Origin: Desulfonatronovibrio magnus
GTDB lineage: Bacteria > Desulfobacterota > Desulfovibrionia > Desulfovibrionales > Desulfonatronovibrionaceae
Length of the DNA: 64,000 bases
NCBI RefSeq assembly: GCF_000934755.1
Contig: NZ_JYNP01000036.1
Coordinates: 1 to 64,000, forward strand
Direction: 5' to 3'
Shown: positions 53,608 to 63,279 of the stretch, in pieces
Position numbering within the stretch: the first letter of the stretch is position 1
Layout of the letters: each line of letters begins with the position of its first letter
The notes under the pieces: model-generated
Databases searched by the model: none
What the model was told of the DNA's origin: nothing
The model's input: only the letters and a program-made list of their open reading frames with translations
Position numbers and translations under genes: made by a program

Positions 53608-54183
53608 ATGCCAGAGCTGCGAGAAAGAGGTGTACCTGTTGAAGGCAGTTGCGTGGTGCTGATTGGGATGCCCGGTTCGGGCAAATCCACCATAGGCAGG
53701 GAACTATCCGCAATAACCGGCATGGCCTGGGTTGATACTGATTTTTTAATGGAGGCCTGGTGGGGAATGCCTTTGCAGGCCATAAGGGACAAGCTTGGCC
53801 TGGATGGTTTTTTACAGGCTGAAGAAGAACTGGTTTCCAGTTTAAAATTTTTTATGAGCATTATTTCCACCGGGGGGAGTGTTATATATAGTTCTAAGGC
53901 TATGGAACATTTGCAAAAAGTTGGCAGGATTGTATATCTTGAGGTTGATTTAAATACAGTTCGGACCCGGCTGACAGACGAAAACTCCCGTGGCCTGGCC
54001 AAGAGGCAGGGACAGAAGATTGATGATATATTTGAAGAGCGAATTCCATTATATGAAAGTTACGCCCAGTTGACAGTAAATACTGTTGACAATACACCTC
54101 AATTAAGTGCGTCTCTTATTGCTGACTGGATGAAAGATAAAGGCATGATCCCGTTGACCTGCAAAGAAGACCAGACTGCCTGA
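53608..54183 (+). CDS. Shikimate-kinase-like P-loop small-molecule kinase
   Basis: A 191-residue kinase of the shikimate kinase fold. The P-loop is GMPGSGKST (20-28); VDTDFLME (D43, D45) and STGGS (87-91) match the shikimate-site aspartate and Gly-rich turn; the lid/base region has ERIPLYESYA (R145). The motif that normally reads FRxxE and supplies a shikimate-binding Arg reads FLQAEE here (F68, L69), so that Arg is absent. It may still be AroK, or act on another alcohol substrate such as homoserine. AAGGGGA precedes the ATG. Confidence 0.75.
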   Translation: MPELRERGVPVEGSCVVLIGMPGSGKSTIGRELSAITGMAWVDTDFLMEAWWGMPLQAIRDKLGLDGFLQAEEELVSSLKFFMSIISTGGSVIYSSKAMEHLQKVGRIVYLEVDLNTVRTRLTDENSRGLAKRQGQKIDDIFEERIPLYESYAQLTVNTVDNTPQLSASLIADWMKDKGMIPLTCKEDQTA

Positions 54184-54302
54184 GATGGAAGTCTTTACAG
54201 GGAATTAATAAATCACTGAACAGTCAAAAGCTGGAACCAGGAACGAAGAACAGCGGTGAAGCCGCATAACGAAGAACCAGGAACCAAAGCTATCAAAGGA
54301 TA

Positions 54303-54914
54303 ATGAAAAAGAAAATTAAGAAATTAATGCCCAGGGTGGTTTTTAAAAGACTTGAAACATTGTATCAGCAAATGGAAAACTCTTACAGTCAGGTGGCTGC
54401 TGATATAGGTTTTTCCTGTAAAGGGTGTCCGGATAATTGTTGTACCAGCTTTTTCCAGCACCATACCAGAGTGGAATGGGCATACTTTATTCGCGGATTA
54501 AACCAGTGTCAGGATGAGATGCGCCAGAAAATCATCAGTCGGGCTCAGGATTATGTTCAACAGGCAAAACAGGAAACAGCACTGGGCAGAACTCCCAATA
54601 TCATGTGTCCAGTCAATGAGGATGGTCTGTGTGTACTATATTCTCACAGGCTGATGATTTGTCGAATGCATGGAGTGCCTACAGTGCATGTTCGGCCTGA
54701 TGGCCGGAGACTGGAGTTTCCGGGATGTTTCAGGGCTCAGGAAAGTATAGAGGGAATGTCTGATTATCCCAGGACTGATCGCACCAGGTTTTATATGGAG
54801 CTTGCAGTTCTGGAGCAGGGGTTTGTGGGGCCAAAAATTTCTTCTTTACCGAGGGTTAACTTAACTCTGGCTGAGATGATTGTTGCCGGACCACCACGAA
54901 TGGTTTCAAATTAG
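54303..54914 (+). CDS. YkgJ-family cysteine cluster protein
   Basis: A 203-residue protein of the YkgJ family (putative zinc- or iron-chelating Cys cluster). The clusters are FSCKGCPDNCCTSFFQ, CPVNEDGLCVLY and MICRMHGVP. There is no signal or membrane segment. The short intergenic run before it (54225-54295) contains GGAACCAGGAACGAAGAAC-type repeats. It is probably downstream of the kinase gene, but the 119-bp gap is repeat-bearing. The function is unknown. Confidence 0.85.
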   Translation: MKKKIKKLMPRVVFKRLETLYQQMENSYSQVAADIGFSCKGCPDNCCTSFFQHHTRVEWAYFIRGLNQCQDEMRQKIISRAQDYVQQAKQETALGRTPNIMCPVNEDGLCVLYSHRLMICRMHGVPTVHVRPDGRRLEFPGCFRAQESIEGMSDYPRTDRTRFYMELAVLEQGFVGPKISSLPRVNLTLAEMIVAGPPRMVSN

Positions 54915-54991
54915 AAATTTAGAAAAATACATACAGAAAAGGGCCGCAAGCAGGGCCTTGCCTGAATAAAGTTTATGCGGAGGATAATATA

Positions 54992-55498
54992 ATGAGAAGA
55001 CTGGCTTTGTTTTTGTTAATAGTATTTTTACTTGTGGGTTGTTCGCACTTAAGTGTCAGGCATTTGGCTAAAAATCCTTTTCAGCTTAATGAAACCAATC
55101 ACTTGAGTATGCGATACTGGAATTTTGAATACATGACAGTGGTGGACAATGGAGATTATATTGTCAGGGGCGTGGCCATGCCCAAGACCAGTGTCATCCC
55201 CGGGTGGGCGGAGTGGCTGCACGATTTCTGGATTTCAGTTTACCTGAGCGATGAAAAAGGTGTTGTACTGGCAAAGGATCTTAAGGTTTTTCCCACACAA
55301 AAGCTTGACCGGGTACATGGAGTAAATTTTGAATTTCAGATGGAGCCTGAAAAGATGCCTTCATCTCAGGATACTTATCTGACCTTTGGGTACAGGATGC
55401 GGATGACTGAGAGTCAGTTTCACAGTCCGGAAACAGACAGGCCTTTAACAGGTGACAAGAGTGTTTTTTTTGCCAGTGAAGGTGCCCTGGCCAGGTAG
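54992..55498 (+). CDS. Predicted lipoprotein of unknown function
   Basis: A 168-residue secreted lipoprotein. The signal is MRRLALFLLIVFLLVGC with lipobox LVGC; the Cys at 17 would be lipidated. The mature part is beta-rich, with MRYWNFEYMTVVDNGDYIVR and FPTQKLDRVHGVNFEFQM, resembling a small immunoglobulin-like or lipocalin-like domain, but I cannot name a family. Its ATG follows GCGGAGG. It may be co-transcribed with the YkgJ gene 77 bp upstream. Confidence 0.8.
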   Translation: MRRLALFLLIVFLLVGCSHLSVRHLAKNPFQLNETNHLSMRYWNFEYMTVVDNGDYIVRGVAMPKTSVIPGWAEWLHDFWISVYLSDEKGVVLAKDLKVFPTQKLDRVHGVNFEFQMEPEKMPSSQDTYLTFGYRMRMTESQFHSPETDRPLTGDKSVFFASEGALAR

Positions 55499-56170
55499 AT
55501 AGTTTCCATCCTGAAAGTCTTTCTTTCCGGATGTTGTAGCTATTGGTTTTCTTTACGGAAAAAAAACTTTTCCGGATGAAAATTAGTAACTTATTCCTGA
55601 AACCCTGTCATAAAAAACAAGAAACTTTGAACCGCAAAGGCGCGAAGGACTCAAAGTTAAAGACAATAAAGAAGATGTTTTTTTGAAAACCGAACATCGG
55701 TTTTCAAAAAGGCTGGCTTTTCATTTGCTGCCTGCCTTGTTAAACAGACGTACTCTCCGTCGCAGACGGGTTTAACTGGGTTCCTCGGCAAATGAAAAAA
55801 ATTCTTTCTTCCTTTGCGCCCTTTGCCTGCCCGGTTAAACAACGCTGAAAGCGTTCCTGCGCAGCAGGGTTTAACTGGGCGTCTTGAGTGAGTCTTCCAA
55901 CGGGCGGTTAAAATCTCTTTTTTTTGGGTTGCGGGTACAGCCCGCGTTAGTAACTTACACCTGGAACCCTGTCATAAAAAACAAGAAATTGTTATCAGTT
56001 AATAGTTAATAGTTAATTGTTAATTGTTGAAGAACAAAAGCCTGAATTCACTGCCTTACACTGATAACAGATAACAGATAACAGATAACAGATAACTGGG
56101 TTGCGGGTACAGCCCGCGTTAGATATAGATTGTTATCAAAACCGTGGCCACATTTGTGACCACGGTTTTT
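55499..56170 (+). repeat. Two head-to-tail modular repeats (B8 and B9)
   Basis: No gene is seen. 55502-55535 is a CATCC-GAAAG / CTTTC-GGATG hairpin resembling 27181. B8 runs 55583-55949, from AGTAACTTATTCCTGAAACC to TTGCGGGTACAGCCCGC, with an interior of CGCAAAGGCGCGAAGG and CCTTTGCGCCC arms. B9 follows immediately (55947-56122), sharing GTTAG at the joint, with an ATAACAG array (56064-56098) and the same TTGCGGGTACAGCCCGC end. Confidence 0.8.
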
Positions 56171-56172
56171 TT
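56138..56172. terminator. Hairpin terminator near the M16 peptidase stop
   Basis: AAACCGTGGCCACA and TGTGACCACGGTTT form a stem with one mismatch around a short loop. On the plus strand it is followed by TTTTTTT, on the minus strand by TTTTGAT, so it may work both ways. It sits directly after the M16 gene end. Confidence 0.7.
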
Positions 56173-58798
56173 ACGGCATAACCCGCATAATGTAGCTTTT
56201 TTCCGGGACAAGATAAGTCTGGGCAATCATCTTGAGATCCTCAGGAGATACATTTCTGACTTCTCGAGTCATCTCAAGGTTATAGTCAAGATCAAGGCCC
56301 TGAACCAGAAGTGACGAGGCTTCATTTGCCCTGCTGCTGATGGTTTGTCGTTGGCGATGATACTCTCCATAAAGGAGGTTTGCCGCCCTGGTTACTTCCA
56401 GATCATCCATATAATCTTTGCGCAATTGATGAACCACTCTTTCAAAACCATCTAAAGCCTTATCTGCCTTGTCAGGGCTGGTGCCAATATAAAAGGCAAT
56501 AAAGCCTGTTTCATTGGATTGCCATAACATGGAAGTAACAGAGTAGGCCAGACCTTCCTGATCCCTCAGTTCCCTGAAAAGAATCCCTCCCTGACCTGCA
56601 AGCACCCGGTTGAGCACGTTGACAGCCGGAGAGTGATCATCAACCCTGCCCGGAACTGGAAATACCTTGAGCAGATGGACCTGATTCCTGTCAACCAGCT
56701 GAATGTCTCTGATTTTATCCGTGGACCATAAAAAATCAGGGGTGGGCTGTTCTGGTTTGGTATCAATTGTTTTCAAGTTTTTGATGAGCCTGTCCACAGC
56801 ATCCTGATCAATCTTTCCGCATACTGAAATCACATAGGGCATGGACCGCTGCTTTTTCCAATAGTTTGAAGTCATATCAGATGAAGCAGTGCTTAAAAAA
56901 TCTTCGGTTCCCAGTTGAAGGTAGCTGTACGATCCAGAAGAAAATAGAAATGGAAACAGGTGGCGGAAAGCGTACCCAAGAGGTCTGTCCTCCTGCCTTT
57001 TTATGGCTGACTGCTGGTCACTTACAGCCCTTTGCAATTCATCCTGGCCAAAAGTCGGTTCCAGAATAACATCACTTATCAAATCCACAATATCATGACT
57101 GAAAGTATAGGGGAATCGTGCTGAAACTGAAAAACTGGTTCTGCCTGCGCTGGCACTTACAAATGAAGCACGGTCGCGCAAAAATTGCTGAATGTCCTGA
57201 AATGATCTTTGCCGGGTTTCCCGGGTGAGGGTTCGGGCTGTAAGCTCTGGCAGGCCCTGCATGTCCCGGGTAATTAAAGAACTGCTTCCCGGCCATGAGA
57301 TATGGATTGAGGTGTGGGGCAGGGTGTGGTCATGCAAAAGTACCAGTTGCCTGCCTTTTCCAAGATCAATAGTCTCGGTTTTATCATGAGGTTCAGCTTT
57401 TAGATCTGCTTGAGCAGTTGCTGCCTGGGTGTCCTGCAGGGATTTGGATAGTATTTCCCGGGTGATGGAAGCGCTGTCCGGGACTACGGCTGAAACAAAA
57501 ATCAGTCGCGGATCTAAGTAGTGCCCAACAACCCGGTGCAGTTCATCTCGATTGACATTTTTCAGGGCACGCAGATATTTTTGCTCAGCAATGGGGTCTC
57601 TTTCAAATAACAGTGTGAAGCCCCGATCACTTGCTTTGCCGCCAAGAGTTTCATGTGCTCTATGGCTTCGTTCTTCAAGGTTGATGATGGCCCTGTTGAT
57701 CTGGCGCTCAGTAAAATCATCCGGATTAATGGAGGCAATGTGGGTAATAAACTGCTGGTGAAAGGATTGCAGGTTATCATGCGCAAGCTGGACACTGAAA
57801 TAGAGAAGACCTGTTCTTTGCAATGAAAAAACACCAGCGGAAATATCATTCACCAGGCCTTTTTCATATTTAAACGTATTGTAAAGTTTAGATGTGCTGT
57901 CCCCGCCAAGAAGGTAAGCCAGAACATCTAAGGCTGCAGCATCAGGCGAGCCAATGGGAGCAGCAGGTAAAGCAGCGGCAAAATAGGCCTTGGACCAGGG
58001 GCCTTTGCTTAACACAACTCTGTCAGCAGGGTCGGGGTCGGATGACACAGGGATTTCAATAGGAGAAGGCAGAGTTATGGTCCAGGAGTTAAGAGAATCC
58101 TGAAAAGCGTCCATTGTTTCCTGCAAGACAAGTTCTGGGTCAATATCTCCAGCTATGGCAAGAACCATGTTGCCTGGCTGGTAAGTGCGGGCGTGATAAT
58201 TAATTATTTGATCTCTTGTGAAATCCTCTACTGTCTCCTTGAAGCCGAGGATAGGGTGGGAGTAAACTGTGTCCTGAAAAATCAGGGACTGAATGCCGCG
58301 GAAAACCAGTCTGCCCGGCTCATCGAGAGACCGGTCAATTTCAGAAAGAACTACAAGTTTTTCTCTGCTGATTTCATCCTGGTCAAAGGTGGAACCAAAT
58401 ACCATATCCTGCAGAACATCAATACCGAGACGCCATTGATCAGCCGGGAGCTCAATGGTATAAACAGTATAGTCAAAGCTGGTGGCCGCATTTAGATATC
58501 CTCCGGCCTTTTCAATTTCTGCAGCTGCCTGCCCGGGCCTGCGTTTGTCGGATCCCTTGAAGACCATATGTTCTAAAAAGTGGCTGATGCCCTCCTCGCC
58601 TGGCTTTTCAGAGGACGACCCTGTTCTTACATAGAGACGCAAGGATACTAAAGGAAAACGCTGATCCTGTTCCAGGACAATTTCAAGTCCATTGGGAAGA
58701 ATGTGAAATTTCTGAGCCTGGGCCATATTGATTCCTGTTTGGGTTAGGGTGAAGATAAGCAGACATTTCAGTATAAAAAATATTTTTTTCATGCTCAT
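56171..58798 (-). CDS. M16 family zinc peptidase, tandem-domain
   Basis: An 875-residue secreted or periplasmic M16 peptidase. The signal peptide is MKKIFFILKCLLIFTLTQTG followed by INMAQAQ. The inverted zinc motif HFLEH (in GISHFLEHMVFKG) with downstream EKLVVLSEI is in the N-terminal half. The second half (about 480-875) repeats the fold without HxxEH but has the conserved RVLAGQGGILFRELRDQEGL. A single chain carrying both halves matches bacterial pitrilysin-like enzymes. The start at ATG 58798 is preferred over an upstream frame running into a repeat. Confidence 0.93.
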   Translation of the reverse strand: MSMKKIFFILKCLLIFTLTQTGINMAQAQKFHILPNGLEIVLEQDQRFPLVSLRLYVRTGSSSEKPGEEGISHFLEHMVFKGSDKRRPGQAAAEIEKAGGYLNAATSFDYTVYTIELPADQWRLGIDVLQDMVFGSTFDQDEISREKLVVLSEIDRSLDEPGRLVFRGIQSLIFQDTVYSHPILGFKETVEDFTRDQIINYHARTYQPGNMVLAIAGDIDPELVLQETMDAFQDSLNSWTITLPSPIEIPVSSDPDPADRVVLSKGPWSKAYFAAALPAAPIGSPDAAALDVLAYLLGGDSTSKLYNTFKYEKGLVNDISAGVFSLQRTGLLYFSVQLAHDNLQSFHQQFITHIASINPDDFTERQINRAIINLEERSHRAHETLGGKASDRGFTLLFERDPIAEQKYLRALKNVNRDELHRVVGHYLDPRLIFVSAVVPDSASITREILSKSLQDTQAATAQADLKAEPHDKTETIDLGKGRQLVLLHDHTLPHTSIHISWPGSSSLITRDMQGLPELTARTLTRETRQRSFQDIQQFLRDRASFVSASAGRTSFSVSARFPYTFSHDIVDLISDVILEPTFGQDELQRAVSDQQSAIKRQEDRPLGYAFRHLFPFLFSSGSYSYLQLGTEDFLSTASSDMTSNYWKKQRSMPYVISVCGKIDQDAVDRLIKNLKTIDTKPEQPTPDFLWSTDKIRDIQLVDRNQVHLLKVFPVPGRVDDHSPAVNVLNRVLAGQGGILFRELRDQEGLAYSVTSMLWQSNETGFIAFYIGTSPDKADKALDGFERVVHQLRKDYMDDLEVTRAANLLYGEYHRQRQTISSRANEASSLLVQGLDLDYNLEMTREVRNVSPEDLKMIAQTYLVPEKSYIMRVMP

Positions 58799-58804
58799 AA
58801 GATC

Positions 58805-58872
58805 TCTCTTTGCTGTAGTTGCGCAAAACCTGTCACCCACGAGGGAGCCGTAGCGACGGGAACAATCTGTAC
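58805..58872 (+). repeat. Short family E fragment
   Basis: GTTGCGCAAAACCTGTCACC followed by CACGAGGGAGCC and AACAATCTGTA matches the right part of the family E copies at 245, 29607 and 49023. It lies between the PilZ gene end and the M16 start. Confidence 0.75.
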
Positions 58873-58890
58873 AAAAGCTAACCAGGCGCC

Positions 58891-59280
58891 TTACTTTTTT
58901 TCCTCATTGAATCTTTCTAACATTTCAATATCAAAAGCAGGGTTAAGCAGTTCGTCATCCACCTTGTCAGGATTATCAGAGTGCAGTCTGACAATATTAT
59001 GCAGATGATAAAAGCTGCTTTCATCCATCTTGACAAAATCAAAGGCAGTACCTCTTTCATTGTTTGCAGCGACAATAGCGTCAATATTGATATTGATGCC
59101 TGATGTCAGGCGAAGGCTAAGTGAGCAGGGTGCGCCGACATCCAACTCCGGTCGGGAAACAGCCAGCAGGCCTTTGAGGCTTATGTCCTTAGTCACAGAA
59201 GTGAGTCGCAGGTTATTGTGGACAATTACCAGGGGTACCATAACTCCAACTCTTGAGCGCTTTCGTTTTTCGCTTTCCAT
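58891..59280 (-). CDS. PilZ-domain protein (c-di-GMP binding candidate)
   Basis: A 129-residue single PilZ domain. The c-di-GMP motif parts are RKRSRV near the N-terminus (RxxxR-like) and DISLKG (D/NxSxxG) about 28 residues later. There is no membrane segment. It could tune motility or envelope functions. It is divergent from the bd-type cytochrome operon, with 247 bp between starts. Confidence 0.85.
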   Translation of the reverse strand: MESEKRKRSRVGVMVPLVIVHNNLRLTSVTKDISLKGLLAVSRPELDVGAPCSLSLRLTSGININIDAIVAANNERGTAFDFVKMDESSFYHLHNIVRLHSDNPDKVDDELLNPAFDIEMLERFNEEKK

Positions 59281-59527
59281 GATTTTTATCCTGTATTGGC
59301 ATTATTAATTCTTGCAGCGTTAAAGATTATTGGTGTTGCAAATTACAGCTTCAAGGTGTAACGTTGATTGAGTAAGAGGTTGCCGCGCCTGCCCTGATTT
59401 TAATAACTGGGATTTATGACAATATTGAATCATGGATCCCGGGCGGTTTGCAGGCGTTTAATATACAATTTTGCCGTGTTGCCATGAGTCTAAGTCAAGC
59501 TCATAAATCTTTCAAGGGGGGAGTTTT

Positions 59528-60589
59528 ATGGATCCTTCAGGTCTGATACCTGTAGCGGATACCATCCCTACACACTGGGGATGGTTTTATTTTTTTCTTT
59601 TGTTAACCTTTATTCTCCATCTTTTACTAATGAATGTCATGCTTGGTTCAGGGATCATATCTCTTGTAAAGCATATCAGAAAAGGTGGCAGCGCCAGTTG
59701 CCCGGTGTGTAAGGATATTTCTCTCAAACTGCCTTATAAGATAGCCTTTACCATAAATTTTGGAGTTGCCCCCCTGCTTTTTCTGCAGGTGCTTTACGGG
59801 CAGTTCATATATGTCAGTTCGATTATGATGGCAGTTTACTGGCTCAGCGTTGTGGGTATACTGGTGATCATGTACTACAGCGCATATATTTATGACTTTA
59901 AGTACGATCAATGGCCAAACCTGAGAATCTACTTTGTCGGCCTTATGGTTGCGCTGGCATTGATCATCGCTTTTTTCTTTTCCAACAACATGACCCTCAT
60001 GCTCAGTCCTGAAAAATGGACCGGATTTTTTGATAACCGTTCCGGAACCATGTTAAACTTGAGCGATCCCACCCTGATTCCAAGATATCTTCACTTTGTT
60101 GTAGCCTCCATTGCTGTGGGCGGTTTATTTATGGCCATTACATGGAAATTCAAGCAGAGCCCCAAAGCTGCTGAATACATAGAAGAAGGTATGAAATGGT
60201 TCAGTTACGCCACTCTGGCTCAGATAGTAATCGGCATCTGGTTTCTTATAAGTCTGCCTCAAGATATAATGCTTCTTTTCATGGGAGGGAAGGCTCTGAA
60301 TACAGCTATTTTCCTGCTGGGTCTTTCAGGAGTGGCCATGATTCTGGTGTTCAGCTTCAAGAAAATGGTGTGGGCCACTACAGCAGGCCTTGTCATGACC
60401 ATAATCTTTATGGTGCTGATGCGCGATATGGTCAGAAGCGCGTACCTTGGCGGATACTATCATCCCTCTGAGAGGGTTGTTGTCCCGGAATACGCTCCTT
60501 TGTTTATTTTTCTTGTGGTGTTTGTAATCGGTATCGGCGCAGTATTTTATATGCTGAAGCTGGCTTTTGAAGCCGGGAAGGAGGCATAA
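59528..60589 (+). CDS. bd-oxidase-superfamily-like membrane subunit
   Basis: A 353-residue membrane protein with about nine helices. Helix 1 reads FILHLLLMNVMLGSGIISLV, parallel to LHVFVAHFAIGGGLFLVL in the next gene, so both subunits seem to share the CydA-like fold; H31 would be the heme ligand. A CPVC pair (59-62 region) lies in the first loop. AAGGGGGGAG gives a very strong ribosome site. It directly abuts the next gene (TAAATG), so it is the partner subunit of that octaheme fusion. Confidence 0.75.
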   Translation: MDPSGLIPVADTIPTHWGWFYFFLLLTFILHLLLMNVMLGSGIISLVKHIRKGGSASCPVCKDISLKLPYKIAFTINFGVAPLLFLQVLYGQFIYVSSIMMAVYWLSVVGILVIMYYSAYIYDFKYDQWPNLRIYFVGLMVALALIIAFFFSNNMTLMLSPEKWTGFFDNRSGTMLNLSDPTLIPRYLHFVVASIAVGGLFMAITWKFKQSPKAAEYIEEGMKWFSYATLAQIVIGIWFLISLPQDIMLLFMGGKALNTAIFLLGLSGVAMILVFSFKKMVWATTAGLVMTIIFMVLMRDMVRSAYLGGYYHPSERVVVPEYAPLFIFLVVFVIGIGAVFYMLKLAFEAGKEA

Positions 60590-63256
60590 ATGAATTATCC
60601 AGTATGGGAATTATATACTCTTGGAGGCGGTTTCTGGATTGCCATTATCGCTGTTCTGCATGTATTTGTGGCGCATTTTGCCATTGGCGGCGGTTTATTT
60701 CTGGTCCTGACTGAAAAAAAGGCCTACCGGGAAAACTCTCCCCAAATTCTTGAATATACCAAAAAGCACGCCAAATTTTTCATGCTTCTGACACTGGTCT
60801 TTGGTGCAGTCAGTGGTGTGGGAATATGGTTTGCCATATCATTAATCAGTCCTGCTGCCACTTCAAGGCTTATTCATGTCTTTGTTTATTTCTGGGCAAT
60901 AGAATGGGTCTTTTTCATGGCAGAGATTATTGCCATTTTTGTATATTATTACACGTTCGGCAAGATGCAGCGTGACAAACACCTGTTAATGGGGTGGCTG
61001 TATTTCTTTTTTGCCTGGATGTCTCTGTTTATGATTAATGGTATAATCGCCTTTATGCTTTCGCCTGGAGCCTGGCTTGAAACAGGTAATGTCTGGCATG
61101 CCTTTTTTAATCCTACTTTCTGGCCCGCTTTGTTTTTCAGAACCTTTATAGCCCTTATGCTCGCTGGTCTTTACGGATTTGTTACTGCTTCATGGATCAA
61201 GGATCAGGATTTCAGGGAAAAGATGGTTCGCTACTGTGCCAAGTGGCTGCTATTGCCCTTTATCTTTCTGATTCTTTCCGGACTATGGTATCTGTCTGCC
61301 GTGCCTGAAGGTGCCAAGGCCATGATTCTTGGCCGTTCGCCCGAGATTGTACCTTTCTTAAAGGCTTTCATCTGGCTTTCAGCAATCATTGTAATGGGCG
61401 GTCTTTTATTTTCCATTCGCATGCCGGGAACCATCAAACGTCCGGTAGCGTTTGTCCTTCTTTTTATAGGTCTTCTTTATATGGGCAGCTTTGAGTGGAT
61501 GCGGGAAGCCGGTCGAAGGCCCTATGTAATTTATGAGCTTATGTATTCCAACTCCATACCTGTGGAAATGGAACAGGAGATAAACGAGAGGGGAATATTG
61601 CCATTGGCCAAATGGGTCAAACACAAAGAAATTACACCGGAGAACATGACAGCAGCAGGGCATGAGATTTTCAATCTGCAATGCATAAGTTGTCACAGCC
61701 TTGATGGTCCTTTGAATGACATACGTCCCATTACAGCCAAGTTTGGCCTGTATGGCATGGATTCCGTGCTCAACGGCATGGGTAAACTGTATGATTACAT
61801 GCCGCGTTTTATGGGGACAAGAGAGGAAAGGCTGGCCCTGGCTCACTTTATTGTGGAGGATATTCACGGCAAGGAAATAACCGGATCGCAGCCTGCTGAG
61901 ATACCTCAGTTTGAGTTTGAGATTCCTCCTTTTGATCCGGAAACAGATGAGTATGTTCTGCTGGCCTGGAACAATCTCGGGCTCAAGTGCATAACTGATT
62001 GTGATGATTACTGGTCCATGCTGCCTCCGGGAAATACTCTGTACGCTCAACTTGTGCGCAGGGATTTCTTTCCTGAGATTGTCATGGATGATGTGGTTAT
62101 AACCTACAGGGTACAGGAAGGGTTTGAAAATCCTGCCAATCATGTATCATTCTGGGATAATGCGGAATCATTGCTGGGCCGCCCCCTTGAGGTGAATACC
62201 GGTGGCAGTGGACTGGGATTGCAGGGTGAATTCACCTTGAACGAGGACCTGCTGACCTATATTGCCGGGGGTATACCTGTCTTGCCATACTCTGATGACG
62301 GCAGCATCAATCCTTATCCTTTTTTCCACATTGAAGCATGGGATAAAAACACAGGTGAACTTCTGGCCACGACCAAGACAGTTGCACCTGTAGCAGCGGA
62401 AATGGGATGCAATACCTGCCATGGAGGAGAATGGCGTGTACAGGATACAATGGGTATTTCCGCAGTTACTGCTTCGGATGTACTCAGACTGCACGATAAA
62501 AGAAACAAAACCGATCTCATGGAGAGGGCAGAAGCCGGTAATCCTGTTTTGTGTCAGAGTTGTCATCCTGACCCACTGCTCAATGCTGTGGGAGATCCGG
62601 AACTCCTGAACCTGCCTGCGGCAATACATGGCTTTCACGTCAACTACCTGACCGACCGTGAAGGTCCGGAAACCTGCAACACCTGTCACCCCAGTGATCC
62701 TGACGGCTATACAGACTGCAAACGCGGAGTACATGCCACAACTGTCAAGCTGGATTGTACTTATTGTCACGGCACTCTTGAAGATCATTCCCTGTCTCTT
62801 CTCAAGGGAGAATACGAGCTGGGTAAAACAGAAAAGGCAGGAAGGCTCATGAAACATATTGAGCCCAGACTGGTAAGTTCTATTGATGAGATTAACGCCA
62901 GAACACCCTGGGATCAGCAGCCGGATTGCCTCACCTGTCATCAGGACTTTGGTCAGCCTGAAAATCATGAAGTTCGCGCTTTTAATGTCTGGAACGAGCA
63001 TGTGGGAGAGCTTTACAGACTGCGTCATGATAATGTCGGACTTATGTGTCAGTCATGTCATGGAGCCACACATGCAGAGTATCCTGCGGTCAACCAGTTC
63101 GGCAAGGACAGGGATAATGTCCAGCCAATGCAGTATCAGGGAGAGCCTTATGCCATCGGTGCCAACAACAATTGTGCTGTCTGTCATATTCAGGATATGG
63201 ACTTTGAGGCCCACCATCCCAACATACTGGAAGGTACAAGAAACAGGCGAGATTAA
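60590..63256 (+). CDS. CydA-like membrane cytochrome fused to octaheme c-type domain
   Basis: An 888-residue protein. Residues 1-305 have about eight helices like bd oxidase subunit I: H24 in LHVFVAHFAIGGG is the likely heme ligand, and AIEWVFFMAE matches the acidic helix of CydA. Residues about 350-440 form a monoheme cytochrome c domain (CISCH at 365-369). Residues about 600-880 carry seven more CxxCH sites (CNTCH, CQSCH, CNTCH, CTYCH, CLTCH, CQSCH, CAVCH; first at 607, last at 862). The quinol-loop of true CydA is not apparent. It probably moves electrons between membrane hemes and a periplasmic multiheme wire; O2 reduction is possible but unproved. Confidence 0.85.
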   Translation: MNYPVWELYTLGGGFWIAIIAVLHVFVAHFAIGGGLFLVLTEKKAYRENSPQILEYTKKHAKFFMLLTLVFGAVSGVGIWFAISLISPAATSRLIHVFVYFWAIEWVFFMAEIIAIFVYYYTFGKMQRDKHLLMGWLYFFFAWMSLFMINGIIAFMLSPGAWLETGNVWHAFFNPTFWPALFFRTFIALMLAGLYGFVTASWIKDQDFREKMVRYCAKWLLLPFIFLILSGLWYLSAVPEGAKAMILGRSPEIVPFLKAFIWLSAIIVMGGLLFSIRMPGTIKRPVAFVLLFIGLLYMGSFEWMREAGRRPYVIYELMYSNSIPVEMEQEINERGILPLAKWVKHKEITPENMTAAGHEIFNLQCISCHSLDGPLNDIRPITAKFGLYGMDSVLNGMGKLYDYMPRFMGTREERLALAHFIVEDIHGKEITGSQPAEIPQFEFEIPPFDPETDEYVLLAWNNLGLKCITDCDDYWSMLPPGNTLYAQLVRRDFFPEIVMDDVVITYRVQEGFENPANHVSFWDNAESLLGRPLEVNTGGSGLGLQGEFTLNEDLLTYIAGGIPVLPYSDDGSINPYPFFHIEAWDKNTGELLATTKTVAPVAAEMGCNTCHGGEWRVQDTMGISAVTASDVLRLHDKRNKTDLMERAEAGNPVLCQSCHPDPLLNAVGDPELLNLPAAIHGFHVNYLTDREGPETCNTCHPSDPDGYTDCKRGVHATTVKLDCTYCHGTLEDHSLSLLKGEYELGKTEKAGRLMKHIEPRLVSSIDEINARTPWDQQPDCLTCHQDFGQPENHEVRAFNVWNEHVGELYRLRHDNVGLMCQSCHGATHAEYPAVNQFGKDRDNVQPMQYQGEPYAIGANNNCAVCHIQDMDFEAHHPNILEGTRNRRD

Positions 63257-63279
63257 GATTAACTCTTAAACGCATTAAA

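Noticed and set aside
61406-63028. Two long antisense frames under the multiheme cytochrome
   Set aside because: They are complements of CxxCH-rich coding DNA with typical shadow composition.
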